From: Proales similis
Taxonomy: Eukaryota > Rotifera > Eurotatoria > Ploima > Proalidae
DNA length: 64,000 nucleotides
Assembly: GCA_019059635.1 (NCBI GenBank)
Contig: JAGVRJ010000001.1
Location: 2,418,001-2,482,000, forward strand
Reading direction: 5' to 3'
The notes under the pieces were generated by a model. The model was not told the DNA's origin. It did not search any database and saw nothing but the letters and a program-made list of their open reading frames with translations. The position numbers and the translations under genes are program-made. This document shows positions 12,229 through 25,076 of the stretch, piece after piece (the first letter of the stretch is position 1; every line of letters starts with the position of its first letter).

Positions 12229-12777
12229 GTTAAGCTAGTCGGATTTGTTTCTTTCTATGCGACATTTCAATGCCTTTTCAGATTGATTTATATATCTGCC
12301 AGAACTGGCCTGGCCAGGGCATTGCGTCGAAAATTGAAACTAGAACACGAATTTTAATTCTTTTTCCCAGATGATTTAGAGCAGTCATCATGGACTTTTC
12401 AGTTCACTCTGACACTCTGAAATTCCCAAAATTTTCAATTTACCATTGCAATTATATTGACCGAACAAATTCTAGGTCATCTGTGTTTTTTTCTTCCCAG
12501 AAAATATAAACTATAAAAAAAAGCTTGGATCACGGAAAAGCAGGGGCAGCTCTTTTGTAAAGAAAACTGTGCGCTGAAAATGAGTGAGACGATGTGAACG
12601 TTTTGTCTGGAAGCAGGCGTCTCTTGCTCGCTTTCAGTTGCTTGCAATTCCCTGTGTACTTGCTCTCGAAAAATCAGTTTTCGCCTTGGACTTCAACTGC
12701 TCGTTTCGGCAGCGCCTCCTTCAAAACTCGAATACTCACTTAGACTAAACACAATTTGGGACCTTTTTAGATAAGAA
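12229..12777. other. Intergenic region between peroxidase B and NDUFA10
   Basis: This divergent gap of about 550 bases holds the presumed promoters of two genes transcribed away from each other. A TATATAT-like run is at about 12290 and an AT-rich stretch at 12480-12530. A TTTTTAG acceptor-like site lies at 12764-12770, seven bases before the NDUFA10 start. I see no open frame of note. Confidence 0.5.
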
Positions 12778-14248
12778 ATGTTGAGCAAGGCGACGCGTTC
12801 CACGTTTGTGATCGCCACCAAGTTGGTCGGCGAGAAATCAGCTCCAGCCTCGCTCCGGCTTTTGGGCGCTGTTCGAAACTTTTCAGTCGAAGAAATAGGA
12901 AAACCGATAGAAAAGCCCTATGACTACAAGAATCGTCAATACGGCCTGTGGGGACAGTTCACCGATTCGACAATGCGGCGTCTGGGCGAAAACAGCTTGA
13001 TAATCACCGTCGAGGGCAATTTTGGCAGCGGAAAGAGTGAATTCGCCAAGAAGCTCGCATCGCACATTGGCTTTGTTCAGGCGCGCCAGCCCGATCTCGA
13101 CTTTCACTTGTACGACCTTCAAAACGGAAACAACCTGCGCCAGATCGTTAACGAATATGTCGGAGACAATCGTCGGTTCCGCATCGACTCGCTCGAGGAA
13201 TGGCACTTGGAGCCGACCTTCAAGAGAACAATTGCGCTTCAACACAACTACTACAAGATTAGATGGATGCAGACGCGCACCGCCTTGCTTCACTTGATGA
13301 GCACCGGTATGTCGGATGTGAGCAAAGCTGTTGGCAGGCAAAAAATCAGATCATTCCTTTTCAAGGTCAAGGCGTGGTGCTGGAGAGGAGCGCTTTTAGC
13401 GATTTGGTTATTGGCCAATCACTCTACGAACATCAGTTCCTCAGTGACGAAGGTGCCCTGCCTTTTCCTAGTTCAGCTTACAATCTCTTTTCTAGCGTTC
13501 GCATTCACTCAAGCCTATCGCTTCTATTTGCGTGAGCTCGTTCCGAGCACTCTAAAAGAACTGTGGAGACCGCATGTGGTGATCTATCTGGACCAGAGCG
13601 CAGAGGCTTGCTTGAAAAACATAAAGACCAACGGAAAGGTTTCCAATTCAGTCGCATTCTCTGAGTTCGGCCGCACAGGCTAAACAAGAATTTTCAAAAG
13701 CCCTACGAAAAAGAGAGCCGTGTTTACACAATTGACTTTTTGAAAAGCGTCGAGAAAAATTACAAACAAAGCTTCCTGCCCCGAATGAGGTAAATCCCAT
13801 TTGACCTACCAGATTGGAGAGAATTGCTGAGCGAGAAATATTTCGGCAGAGAACAGCTGCATGTTCTCACTTACAATCCCGAAGAGCTGGACATGGAAAT
13901 TCTGATGGAAGATTTGAGCTCGCTTGATTTTGAAGACTTGAGCAAATTCAGCGATTGGAGAGTGCGCAAGGAGACCACCATCAACACCTACAGGAAACAG
14001 TAAGTTGGCAGCAGTAATGAGCATCCAAGTGTTTTCATTTTAGTTGATCACGAAAAAGGCTCGCCAACCATCGAGAGTGTTTGAACCTGCTCGAGTCATG
14101 CGAGGGCTATGTCAACGTGCCAGAGTACTTGCTCTATGGCGACGAGTTGACCAAACTTCAGGATTTGCTCGACAATGACGAGAGATTGAGCAAGAAAGGC
14201 ACTTCGTTGCTCTCTTTTGGTGAATCCGAGGAGCGCCAGTGGCTCTAA
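12778..14248 (+). CDS. NDUFA10: NADH dehydrogenase 1 alpha subcomplex subunit 10, mitochondrial
   Basis: This accessory subunit of respiratory complex I has a deoxynucleoside-kinase fold. Six exons join in frame: 12778-13306, 13366-13452, 13514-13638, 13689-13789, 13820-13999 and 14059-14248, giving 403 residues; vertebrate proteins are about 355. The N-terminus is rich in basic and hydroxylated residues (MLSKATRSTFVIATKL), as in a matrix presequence. The P-loop-like motif is ITVEGNFGSGKSEFAKKLA. Further family features are YGLWGQFTDSTMRRLGENS, GQGVVLERSAFSDLVIGQSL formed across the first splice, and YRFYLRELVPSTLKELWRPH. The fourth intron is only 30 bp (13790-13819) and several acceptors are purine-rich (ACAAG, TTGGAG, AAAAAG). 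These choices were forced by frame and family similarity, so they deserve transcript support. Confidence 0.88.
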
Positions 14249-14365
14249 GTTCCTAGTTCTCTCGTGAAACGCACTTCGAGCGACCGCACCTATACAAAGC
14301 CCGAATCCCGAATCATCTCTACCGGACCGTGGCCGCATCAAACCAAACATGAAAACGCGAAATAG

Positions 14366-14371
14366 AATAAA
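14366..14371 (+). promoter_or_regulatory. Poly(A) signal of NDUFA10
   Basis: AATAAA stands 118 bases after the stop, in an AT-rich context. From here to 14856 I see only non-coding sequence; a short TATTTAAA stretch at about 14769 could be a core promoter of the next gene. Confidence 0.55.
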
Positions 14372-14856
14372 TATATTTCAGAAATAGAAACCGACCACCA
14401 TCTGTCTTTCTTCGAGTTTGGCTTGTTCTGGCCAATCGGGTCCCGACCTGCGCGTTTTTTTATTTCGACTCATTAAGTTTACTCTCGACAATTGCTTATG
14501 ATTTATTTTTGGACACGAAAGCGATGCCACCATTTCTCAAATTGGGACAAAGAGTTTCATAGGCTTATTTTAATCGTCGAAACTTGCCTACACACACGCA
14601 CATGCGCACGTAGAACCGGTCCTGACTGACAACAAGTGTTTTCAATTTGAGCCGGGCATCTGGCGATAAGCGAGTGAATGAAAAGGCGTGTCCAACTCTT
14701 TTCAGTCTGTGAAGCATAAATTCATTGCGATTGCATGCAAAATTGCGCTGATTACATAAGCCGCTGCCTATTTAAAGCATAAAATGTTCTTGAGCAAAGT
14801 GTGTTAGAACAGAAGAAGAAGAGATTCGAGTGGATACACGTTTGCTATTTTAGAAG

Positions 14857-17622
14857 ATGCCTAACGAGATATTGCTCAGGTTATGCTCGGGTATTCCGAT
14901 CGATCCGTTGCCCGAGAATCTAGGCCGCACTGCAAACATCGCGCATGCCGCTAAGCGCAAAATAACTCTCAGCCCAGAGGAGAGAAAGGTGAAGCTCTAG
15001 TGGTAGAGATCGAGTTTGTCTGTTTCTAACGAGAACTGAATTACAGCTCGCATTGGCAAATGCACTCCGTTACTTTCCTGCTCGATTGCATAAGACTCTA
15101 ATCGGCGAGTTCAACGATGAGCTCGACAGCTTTGGCCACATTTACATGTACCGATTCTTGCCTAATTTTCCCATTCGGTAAGTGACAACCCGTCTATTCA
15201 CATTTTTACGCCAAGTCGCTAAATTCGCTCTCTAGAGCTTATCCGATCGACGAGTATCCATGCAAATGCAAAAAAGCAGCCGCGATCATGCTCATGATTA
15301 TGAACAACCTCGACCCGCGAGTGGCTCAGTTTCCTGAAGAGCTTGTCACTTATGGAGCAAATGGTCAAGTATTCTCCAACTGGGCCCAAGTAATTCGACT
15401 CGAACTGTTCACCGTCTAAACACGACTTTTGATTGTTCTCGCACGTCCAGTTCTGGCTCGTGATGAATTACCTGAGCGAAATGAGTGAAGAGCAAACGTT
15501 GGTCTTGTACTCGGGACACCCAATGGGCTTGTTCCCATCCAGTCCCAAGGCTCCAAGATGCATCATCACAAATGGAATGGTAGACCTTTCTGGCCCAGAA
15601 AGCACTGGCTTTTACATGCACTACGTTACCTTTAAACACTCAAGGTCATCCCGAACTATTCGAGCAAAGAGGATTATGAGAAGTTTTTTGCTCTGGGCGT
15701 CTCAATGTAAATCACAAATAGTTGAATAGTTTTCCACTGGTGCTTATTCTGGATCGAAGGTACGGTCAAATGACAGCGGGCAGCTACTGCTACATTGGAC
15801 CCCAAGGCATCGTTCATGGCACATATGTAGACTTTGTTTATTAGTCAAACAAATCCGAGCTTCTCTTAAAGCATTTCACTGAAGCTCACTGTGCTTAACA
15901 TTTTCCGCAAGTATTTCGGCTCAAGCAACCTGAGAGGACGAGTGTTCATCTCAAGTGGACTTGGTAACTACTATTTAGATCTAAATTAGTTTTCCAACCA
16001 CTGAAATTGACAAAAATGACCGAATTGCACAGGTGGCATGAGGTATGATCTCTTGTACTGCTCTCGTCTTTGGGTGTCTAAACGTCTTGTTTCAGTGGCG
16101 CCCAAGCTAAAGCTGGCTACTTGCTTGGATGTGTCACAGTCATTGCCGAGGTAAGGACTTGTTCAAAACGCAATTAATTATCTGGAATTCAGCAGTTCGG
16201 CTTTGTTTTTCAAGGTCAGTCCAGAGGCTCTGACCAAGCGGCATCAACAAGGATGGGTCAACGAAATAGAAACTGACATAAATAAACTCATTGAACGCAT
16301 CGCATACTGCAAGCGAACAAAAACTGCCGCCAGCATTGCTTATCAAGGAAACATTGTCCAAGTCTGGGAAGCTCTATTGGACCATTACCATCGAACTGGA
16401 GAACTGTTGGCCGACTTAGGCAGCGATCAGACCTCCTGCCACAATCCCTACCTTGGTAATGCTGCCACTTAATATTGACGCTTTGAGCTACTAATCGATT
16501 CTGTCTTTATCTAGGCGGCTATTTTCCCATTCAGGTGAATAACTCAGGTAATCTGCACGATTCGGGCCATGAATCTTCATGCGTTGGTTGAAATAGCTCA
16601 GCTACGAGGAATCAAATCAAATGATGTACAACGACCCAGACAAGTTTAAAGAGCTCGTACACGAGAGCCTTAGACGCCAATACAAAGCGATCGATGAGCT
16701 GGCCGGTCACGGCCTAGTCTTTTGGGACTATGGCAACGCGTTTCTGCTTGAAGTGAGTCGAGCTCAAAGGACAGAGAAACAGAATGCTGCTGAGCAAGTG
16801 CACACAACTCGCTTCAAATATCCGTCCTACATGCAGGATGTTATGGGCGACATATTTTCTCTTGGCTTTGGTCCGTTTCGCTGGATCTGTTGTTCAGGAG
16901 AGGCGGAGGATTTGCGGCTGACCGATCGCGCTGCCCAAGAGTGCTTCGAGCGAATTCTCGAGTCTGAAGAATGTAAGCATCGAAATTCGCAACTCCAAAG
17001 CCAGCAGAAAATTTTAATTAGAGTCTTGACGAAACAAGTGCCGCAGAAGGTTCGACATCAGTATGAAGATAATTTAAAGTGGATCAGGGAGGCAGAATCC
17101 TACCAGCTGGTTGTCGGTTCAAAGGCCAGAATTCTGTATTCAGACAGAGACGGACGAATGGCGATTTCTCTGGCCATGAACAAGCTGGTTCGCGATGGCA
17201 AACTCAAAGGCCCTGTTGTAATCAGCCGTGATCATCACGACGTGAGTGGAACCGATAGTCCGTTTAGAGAGACCTCAAATGTTTACGATGGCTCAGCCTT
17301 CACCGCCGACATGGCCGTTCAGAATTTTGTGGGCGACGGAGTGCGCGGAGCGACATGGATTGCACTTCACAACGGCGGCGGTGTCGGCTGGGGCGAAGTA
17401 ATGAACGGAGGCTTTGGCATGGTACTCGACGGAACAGCCGAGACCGACGAAGCCATTTGCTCAATGCTCACTTGGGATGTTCTGAACGGAGTGGCTCGTC
17501 GTTCTTGGTCCGGAAATGACAATGCCTTTGAGACTATAAGTCGGGCGATGCATTCCTGTGACTCGCTAAGAGTAACTCTGCCTAATCGTGTCCAAGACGA
17601 GAGCATATTTGAGCTGCTTTGA
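14857..17622 (+). CDS. UROC1: Urocanate hydratase (urocanase), spliced
   Basis: Urocanase is the second enzyme of histidine breakdown and hydrates urocanate to imidazolone propionate using tightly bound NAD+. The ATG at 14857 lies three bases after a TTTTAG acceptor-like site. Successive exons encode [81 protein letters not shown] and [20 protein letters not shown]; the GGMSGAQ nucleotide-binding motif is split by an intron near 16040-16095. The large last exon (from about 16590) holds [64 protein letters not shown] and the terminal [16 protein letters not shown]. At least eight short introns interrupt the first half. Presence of the enzyme is of taxonomic use because some animal lineages have lost it. 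Confidence 0.95.
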
Positions 17623-17657
17623 ATAATTAGAATCGATGACAGTTTTTATAAATCGAT

Positions 17658-17663
17658 AATAAA
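17658..17663 (+). promoter_or_regulatory. Poly(A) signal of UROC1
   Basis: AATAAA begins 36 bases after the urocanase stop. The 310 bases from here to the PSMC4 start show no gene that I can support; an open frame through 17764-18087 overlaps PSMC4 exon 1 in another frame and is not credible. Confidence 0.6.
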
Positions 17664-17974
17664 CACTCGAATTCATTCGACTTGATGAGAGATGTGAAAC
17701 CCGGCAAGCTTTTATCAAGCGGGCATTCGATGAGACTACACGAAGCGAGCCGAATGCGTCGAGTTGTCAACAAGTGGCGAGAGTTTTGCTGCGCGGTGTT
17801 CGGCGCGTTTCGATCTAATTCGCCTTTTCATTCTGCACTCTCATCCGTTTGTTAGACCTTTCTCATGCAAGCATGCTTGGCTATTCGTCAGAGCGCTGCA
17901 CGAATACAAAAGCACATCGATTCAAATCTATTTCTTCAAATCACATAGAAACACTTTGAGCAACAGAGAAGAGA

Positions 17975-19562
<1,588 letters not shown>

Positions 19563-20115
19563 ATAAGCCAACACACGGTAAGCGTAGATTAAGAACGATC
19601 TCACGACCACTGAACGCCTACTTATGCCCGTTGGTCTCTTTTAGCAGATAATTTAAGAGCGAACAAAAGAGCGAGCAGCATCATTCATCCGCGAATTTTA
19701 TTTTCGTTAACCACCTTTATCGAGATCAATGACTCATATGCCCATACATTGACTGACAGACACTCACAGACAATTAAAACGTATTCATCCTAAAAACGAA
19801 ATCCTGCGAAAAGAGGAAAATCATAACAAACTAAAAAATTAACTGAAAATTCAGAACTGCCGCTCAATCGACTCCCAATTCAAAGAAAATAGACGCGCTT
19901 GTAAAATTCTCAATAAATTATGCTCAACATATTAGATAAAGGTGGCAACTCTCTGACGTTGCTCCCCGTCGCTTTTCCTTTTCTTTTAATTTTTATGTAT
20001 CGAGAAAGGCAACTTTGAAGCAGAGAAACCAAGCTGGGAATAGTGTCCCAGTTTGACGAATTCAATTTGGCTTTTCACTTAAACGCAAATCTGATTTTAG
20101 CCAACAAGCAGAGCC
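19563..20115. other. Intergenic region between PSMC4 and ADSS
   Basis: This stretch of about 550 bases is AT-rich with no supported gene. It contains the PSMC4 3' UTR (an overlapping AAATAAATAA at the stop) and an AATAAA-like signal at about 19911. The sequence just before the ADSS start has a CTGATTTTAG acceptor-like site ending at 20100. Confidence 0.45.
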
Positions 20116-21806
20116 ATGAGCAAAGCGACTGTCATTCTTGGCGCCCAATGGGGCGATGAAGGCAAAGGCAAAATAGTCGATCTGCTCGCTGTCACCGCCG
20201 ATGCCGTGTGTCGGTTCAACGGCGGCAACAACGCCGGCCACACGGTGATAGCCAACGGCGTTGAATTCGACTTTCATATGCTTCCGAGCGGCATCATAAA
20301 CGAGAGCTGCACTTCGATAATTGGCAACGGCTGTGTGGTGCATCTTCCCGATTTGCTGAACGAAATCGCCAAAAATGAAAAAAAGGGCCTCAAGAACTGG
20401 AAGGACAGACTCATAATTTCAGACCGTGCTCAACTTGTGTTTGATCTTCATCAAGAAATCGATGCCGTTATCGAGCAGCACAAAGGCACTGGAAGGTATC
20501 TGTTTACAAACTTCATTTGGCTTTGGTTTTTATTCGACAATTGAAACCGACTCAAGTCTGGGCACCACTAAGAAGGGTATTGGTCCCACCTACTCATCCA
20601 AGGCGATGAGAAACGGCATCCGCTTGTGCGATCTTGTCGATTGTTTTGATGCGTTCGAAAAAAAGTATTTATTTGCTAAATTACGTCGAATAGCATCCAT
20701 TTAATGTGTACTCAGATTTCGCGCGCTAGTCAAGTTTAGCCAAGAGATGTTTGCCGGCCTGCAGCCGATCGACATCGATGCCGAACTTGAACGATATAGG
20801 GTAAGAAACCATTTGGCGTTTGGCGACTGTTCATTTCTCTGACTAATCCCCTTTGCGTTGATTAGGAAATTCGCGATATTATCCGACCGTGCGTAAAAAA
20901 CGTCACCTATCTACTGAACGAGCTTATTCAAGATTCGGGAAGAAAAATTCTGATCGAAGGAGCGAATGCTATGATGCTCGACATCGAATTCGGTATCATT
21001 TCACTCCTCTTCTTGTAAATGGCTTTGCTTTTTTTAGTCTGATTCAAGGAACCTATCCTTATGTGACCTCATCAAACTGCTCTATTGGTGGTGTATGCGT
21101 TGGCTTGGGCTTACAGCCAAAGTATATTGGAGAAGTCATCGGAGTTGTCAAGGCATACACCACTCGAGTAGGGGAGGGAGCTTTTGCTACTGAACTCACC
21201 GATGTGAGTCTAGTTCTAGGCCCCGCACTTGAAGAAAAGCCCGTTCTAAACAGAGAAAATTGTTATTTAGGACATAGGCGAATATCTGCAGCGAGTGGGC
21301 AAAGAGTTCGGAGTTACAACTGGACGAAAAAGACGCTGCGGATGGCTTGACCTGGTTCAGCTTAAATACTCAAACATGATTAACGGATACACATCGTAAA
21401 TATTCGATTTCGTCTAATCCAAGCGACCAAATCATTAAGAGCGATTAAATGTCAGGATTGCATTAACCAAACTGGATGTCTTGGACCAACTGGCCGAGAT
21501 CAAAGTAGCCGTGGCTTATCGTTATAAAGATCAGCTTCTTGATAGTTTTCCTGGTAAGTTAAAGCCCGCATTCAGACAACAAAGATTCTGAGATGGTTTT
21601 TATCAGCAAATATGGACGTGCTTGCTAAAGTCGAGGTTGAATATCAAACTTTCCAGGGTTGGCAATGTGATCTGAGTCAATTTCGGGAGTACGCTTCCCT
21701 GCCTGAAAACACCAAGATTTACTTGAAGTTTATCGAGAATTTCCTTCAAGTGCCGATCAACTTTATCGGAGTTGGTAAAGAAAGGGAAGCAATTATCGAG
21801 ATTTAG
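20116..21806 (+). CDS. ADSS: Adenylosuccinate synthetase (spliced)
   Basis: This enzyme makes adenylosuccinate from IMP and aspartate with GTP, the first committed step to AMP. The ATG at 20116 is followed at once by the start of the catalytic domain, [20 protein letters not shown], which contains the GTP/IMP-binding loop. Next come [14 protein letters not shown], then after an intron [20 protein letters not shown]. Later exons encode [64 protein letters not shown] and [11 protein letters not shown]; the final exon ends in the [13 protein letters not shown]-terminus. At least six introns of about 45-65 bp are present, and exon ends in the middle are approximate. Animal enzymes often have a longer basic N-terminal extension; here it is nearly absent. 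Confidence 0.95.
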
Positions 21807-22263
21807 CGTTCAAACTCTTGGAGGCAAATCCCTCTCACGGCTCTTCTCAATGGGGTCTAAAAATCAAGAAATCTCATACCCATTTTAGTTAACAATCAAT
21901 ACTAAAACAACTCTGTCAAAAATAAACAAAAAACCTCTAAACGTAACAAGATTAATAAGATTTCGCGGAAAACTTAACAATCAAATAAGAACCCTCGTTA
22001 ACAAAACGAAAAAGGGTACCAAAAAATTTTAATTCTATCGTGTTAAAAAGGATTCGCAAGAAACCATCATTGATAAAATAAAATATTAAACAAAAGAGAA
22101 GAAAAATCAGAATAAAACCAAACCATCAAGCTAATAGAGCAAAAAGAACTGTGCCAGCGCAATTAGAATAGAAAAAAGAAAGTTAAGAAAAAATAAGAAA
22201 AAATACAGAATATTATTAAATCATTCTCGATAATTTAAATCGCGGCATTAATGGGCTAAAAGA
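21807..22263. other. AT-rich intergenic region between ADSS and C1GALT copy 1
   Basis: The two genes converge here. The region is strongly A-rich on the plus strand (many AAAAACAA and AATAAAA runs) and contains several AATAAA-type signals usable by both genes. I see no gene. Confidence 0.5.
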
Positions 22264-23316
22264 TCAGAAGCGATCAATCAGAAATTTGAAACGACCGGCC
22301 TGGTCTTTGGGCCCGATAGACTCTTCCAGATCAAGTAGGCTTTTGAGTTTGTACATGGCAGACTTGTCCATGTAGTGGAATGAGACCGACTGGTCACTGC
22401 AGCAGTTGAGCCCCTTTGTAAGAAATTAAGCCAGACGACCTTACAGATCGAAATCTCGTCTTACCGTCTGGATTGGATTGGCCGCATACTGATACATCCA
22501 GTCGGGAAATCCGCCCTTAAAGTGGGTTTCAATGTCAAGCGGATGGAAACGCTCGCGTCCAAACGCGTCGATGGACTTGTTGGGAAAGACCCCGAGACGT
22601 CGAAGGCAGCGGGCGACGTCCACGTCCTCTGTGCCGGTGTTCTGACAGAACGAGTAGTCGACTTTGAGTTTCGAGCCGAGGCGCGTTATAGCCTCCCGGC
22701 TCAGAACGTAACCGCCCCCGCCCGAGTGATAGCCGTGCGGAACAATCACCTTGAAGTCGTAGCCAAAGGTCACCGGAGCCGAGCTGTTCTTGTCGCTGAG
22801 AAAGGCGCGCAGGTTGTCCACAAACACGAACGTGTCGTCGTCCGCCTTCAGATACCAATCGAAGTCGCTGAATCGCTCGTAGAGCACTTTGATCGAGGTT
22901 AGGAGCTTGTCTGTGAGAGCACCATATTCGTCACTTTTGAGATCCACCGGGTGAAGGAGGTGACGAGCGTGAAGTTCCATAAGGATGGTGTCGAGAGTAT
23001 GATTGTGGTCGTGGAGTTCCGGCGAGTGTTTGGTCACAAACATGAACTCGTCGCACTTGTGCGCCCATGTCTCGTAGATGGTCTTGCCCTTCAAGTCCAG
23101 CGACTTGATGGAGGTCGTTATTAGGCAGAATATTCTGCCACCGGCCATTTCTGCAATTCCCTCTGCTATCCATGAGAAGGCATCGTTTTCCCCAACGTAG
23201 ATTGGAGTGAAGTTCACATGTTTTACAATTGAATGCGACAGCAAGGCAGATATTATTATGAAAAGTGCTAGATAGGCAAACAATTTTACTATATTCGCCA
23301 GAAAAGGTTTGTTCAT
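22264..23316 (-). CDS. Core-1 beta-1,3-galactosyltransferase-like protein, copy 1
   Basis: Family GT31 enzymes of this type add beta-1,3-galactose to GalNAc-Ser/Thr in the Golgi to build core-1 O-glycans. Two exons (22465-23316 and 22264-22413) give 333 residues. A single membrane segment near the N-terminus (LFAYLALFIIISALL) makes it a type II protein. The DxD-type metal/nucleotide motif is WYLKADDDTFVFVDNL. Other family features are SGGGGYVLSREAITRLG, TEDVDVARCLRRLGV and, across the splice, NCCSDQSVSFHYMD. About 325 bp of the catalytic exon is essentially identical to copy 3 (26785-27112), which lies in the opposite orientation. The three paralogs here point to tandem expansion; substrate specificity is inferred from the family. 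Confidence 0.9.
22535..22861 (-). repeat. Inverted near-identical tract, arm 1 (within C1GALT copy 1)
   Basis: This arm is the reverse complement of 26785-27112 with no difference found by eye; translations in three frames are identical over about 107 codons. It covers the catalytic DDD-motif region. The arms lie about 4 kb apart and enclose UBE2G1 and copy 2. Confidence 0.85.
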
Positions 23317-23982
23317 GATTGTTCAATTTTTTTATTGTGTCTCATTCTGGGTTAGTTACGGTTTAACTTCTCGGCAAACCATTGCCGCAGTTCTCATAAA
23401 TTAATCTTAATGACTAGCTTGATCAAAACCTTTATCAAATAAAGATAGATTTTGCCCTTACTTATCGAGCCGCTTATCTTGTTACTTTTAATCAATGATA
23501 AAGCACTGTGTGTTTGTAAATGATTATTTATCGAGTCTTGGGTTAACAACGCCCGCGTGACTCTTTTTTTCTCTTTGTCTCGTTTATTCTTTTCAACAAA
23601 TAAGAACCTTTTCGCTCATTTGGTTATACGCCATTCAAATCATATTTGCCTCTGAGAACCGTGTCATTTCTTTTAAATGAGTTTTTCATATCTTCTCCCT
23701 TTTTGGTAAATTATTAATATCCTCTCCTCCGCGCTTGTTTACTCTTATTTTACAGCTCTCTTTTAAATGTTCGTTAAGTTCAGTCGCAATCAAAGTTCGC
23801 ATTCGTTCTTGATTTATTTATTTCCGATAATTTTTCAGCTGTTTGTTGTTACTTTCTACCAGCCCTGGCTCATTTGATCCTGATTATCGATTTTTTTATG
23901 ATGTGCTTTTGATGCTTTATTCGATTTTAAATGCACCGATTTAAATTAAAATTGTCTACGAAGGATAAGTGATTGAAGCTTT
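23317..23982. other. Intergenic region between C1GALT copy 1 and UBE2G1
   Basis: About 670 bases of T-rich sequence on the plus strand with many short runs (TTTTTT, TTATTTAT). It should contain the promoter of copy 1 and the 3' end of UBE2G1, both on the minus strand. I see no gene. Confidence 0.45.
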
Positions 23983-24742
23983 TCAGAGGCATTCTTGGCT
24001 TTTCCTCACACACTTGGCCACTTTTCTTTTAAACTCTTCTCTGTCCTCTCTCCATTCTTTCTGCGAGTCAAAATAAAAACAAACCATCAGAGGGCAGATA
24101 TTTAAGAGACGAGTCTTGTTTCTTATATTTACTGCAGCATCTACGTTGGCGGGCGATTCGTAATTTGGCATTGATATCATTGAGATCACGCTGAGCAAAA
24201 TTGTCTCTACGGTGTGCACTGGGAGCCAGCGCTCGCTAGCACTCTCGTAGCCGTATTTGTCCTCTCCAGGCTCGTGCAAAATCGAAATGCATACGTCACC
24301 GTTCTTGTCAACTTGCAGTTGTTTAGGAAATAGAATATTTCAATATTGAATGCGTCAGTTAAGGAATTTTACTGTTTGGATGCCAGATTTCTGAGATGAA
24401 TTTCATTTTAGGTGGCTTTAGGGGGTAGTCCACCGGGAAGTAGAGATGAGTCTTGAAAAATCCGCCTTCACTGAAATTTTTGTCAATCAGCCTCCAATAG
24501 AGTTGAGGGAAAGGGGTTCTAAATGAGATTTTTACTATAGGGTGTCCGGCGGTCCCATGATGATAACCTTGGGCTCTGGTTTTTTTAATCTAGTTAGACG
24601 CTCTCGAACCAAATCTCCTTACCTCCCACTTGTAAATGTCGTTGTCGTCAATGAGGCCGGCCGAGAAGCCATCGACTGGATTCTTGTTTAACTCCTTGAG
24701 CTGTCGTTGCAGTAAAAGAGCTGATTGAGGAGGAGTAGACAT
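23983..24742 (-). CDS. UBE2G1: Ubiquitin-conjugating enzyme E2 G1-like
   Basis: This is an E2 enzyme that carries ubiquitin as a thioester and makes mainly Lys48-linked chains. Five minus-strand exons join in frame: 24623-24742, 24536-24567, 24373-24470, 24133-24311 and 23983-24060, giving 168 residues (vertebrate UBE2G1 has 170). The start is MSTPPQSALLLQRQLKELNK, followed by GFSAGLIDDNDIYKWE. The catalytic cysteine lies in NGDVCISILHEPGEDKYGYE, which includes the acidic-loop insertion that distinguishes UBE2G-type enzymes. The last exons give SPANVDAAKEWRED and a KSQ-containing C-terminus. The final intron (24061-24132) is 72 bp, a multiple of three, with no stop in frame, so retention would insert 24 residues without breaking the protein. 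It sits between inverted galactosyltransferase paralogs. Confidence 0.93.
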
Positions 24743-25076
24743 CTCGAGTAGAAAAATAGCAAAAAAAGCACAAATGAAAATCAGACGACTCTTCTTCCTT
24801 TTTGTGTTAGAATCACAAAAGCCCTTATACTACTGTTCTCTATTCAAGATGACAGAAGTAAATTACCACATGGCCGTGGCCTCGCCAATCGGCACTCAAT
24901 TTTGTTAGAAATTTCCTTTATGATTTCAAGGGAAATAAAAGAAAATCGTTCAACTCGGCAGAAATTATGAAAAAATGCGAGAAGAGAGGTTGTTGCTTAT
25001 CCATTTTCGGATGAGTGGGTTTCACAATATATTTTAGACCAGATAGATAAGAAAGAACGAAATTGAAAAAACTTTG
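24743..25076. other. Divergent intergenic region, UBE2G1 and C1GALT copy 2
   Basis: These 330 bases separate genes transcribed away from each other. A short open frame starting at about 24849 has no family features. No clear TATA box can be assigned. Confidence 0.4.

Noticed and set aside
24849-24908. A short plus-strand frame between UBE2G1 and C1GALT copy 2.
   Set aside because: It is under 20 codons with no features; chance is the simplest reading.
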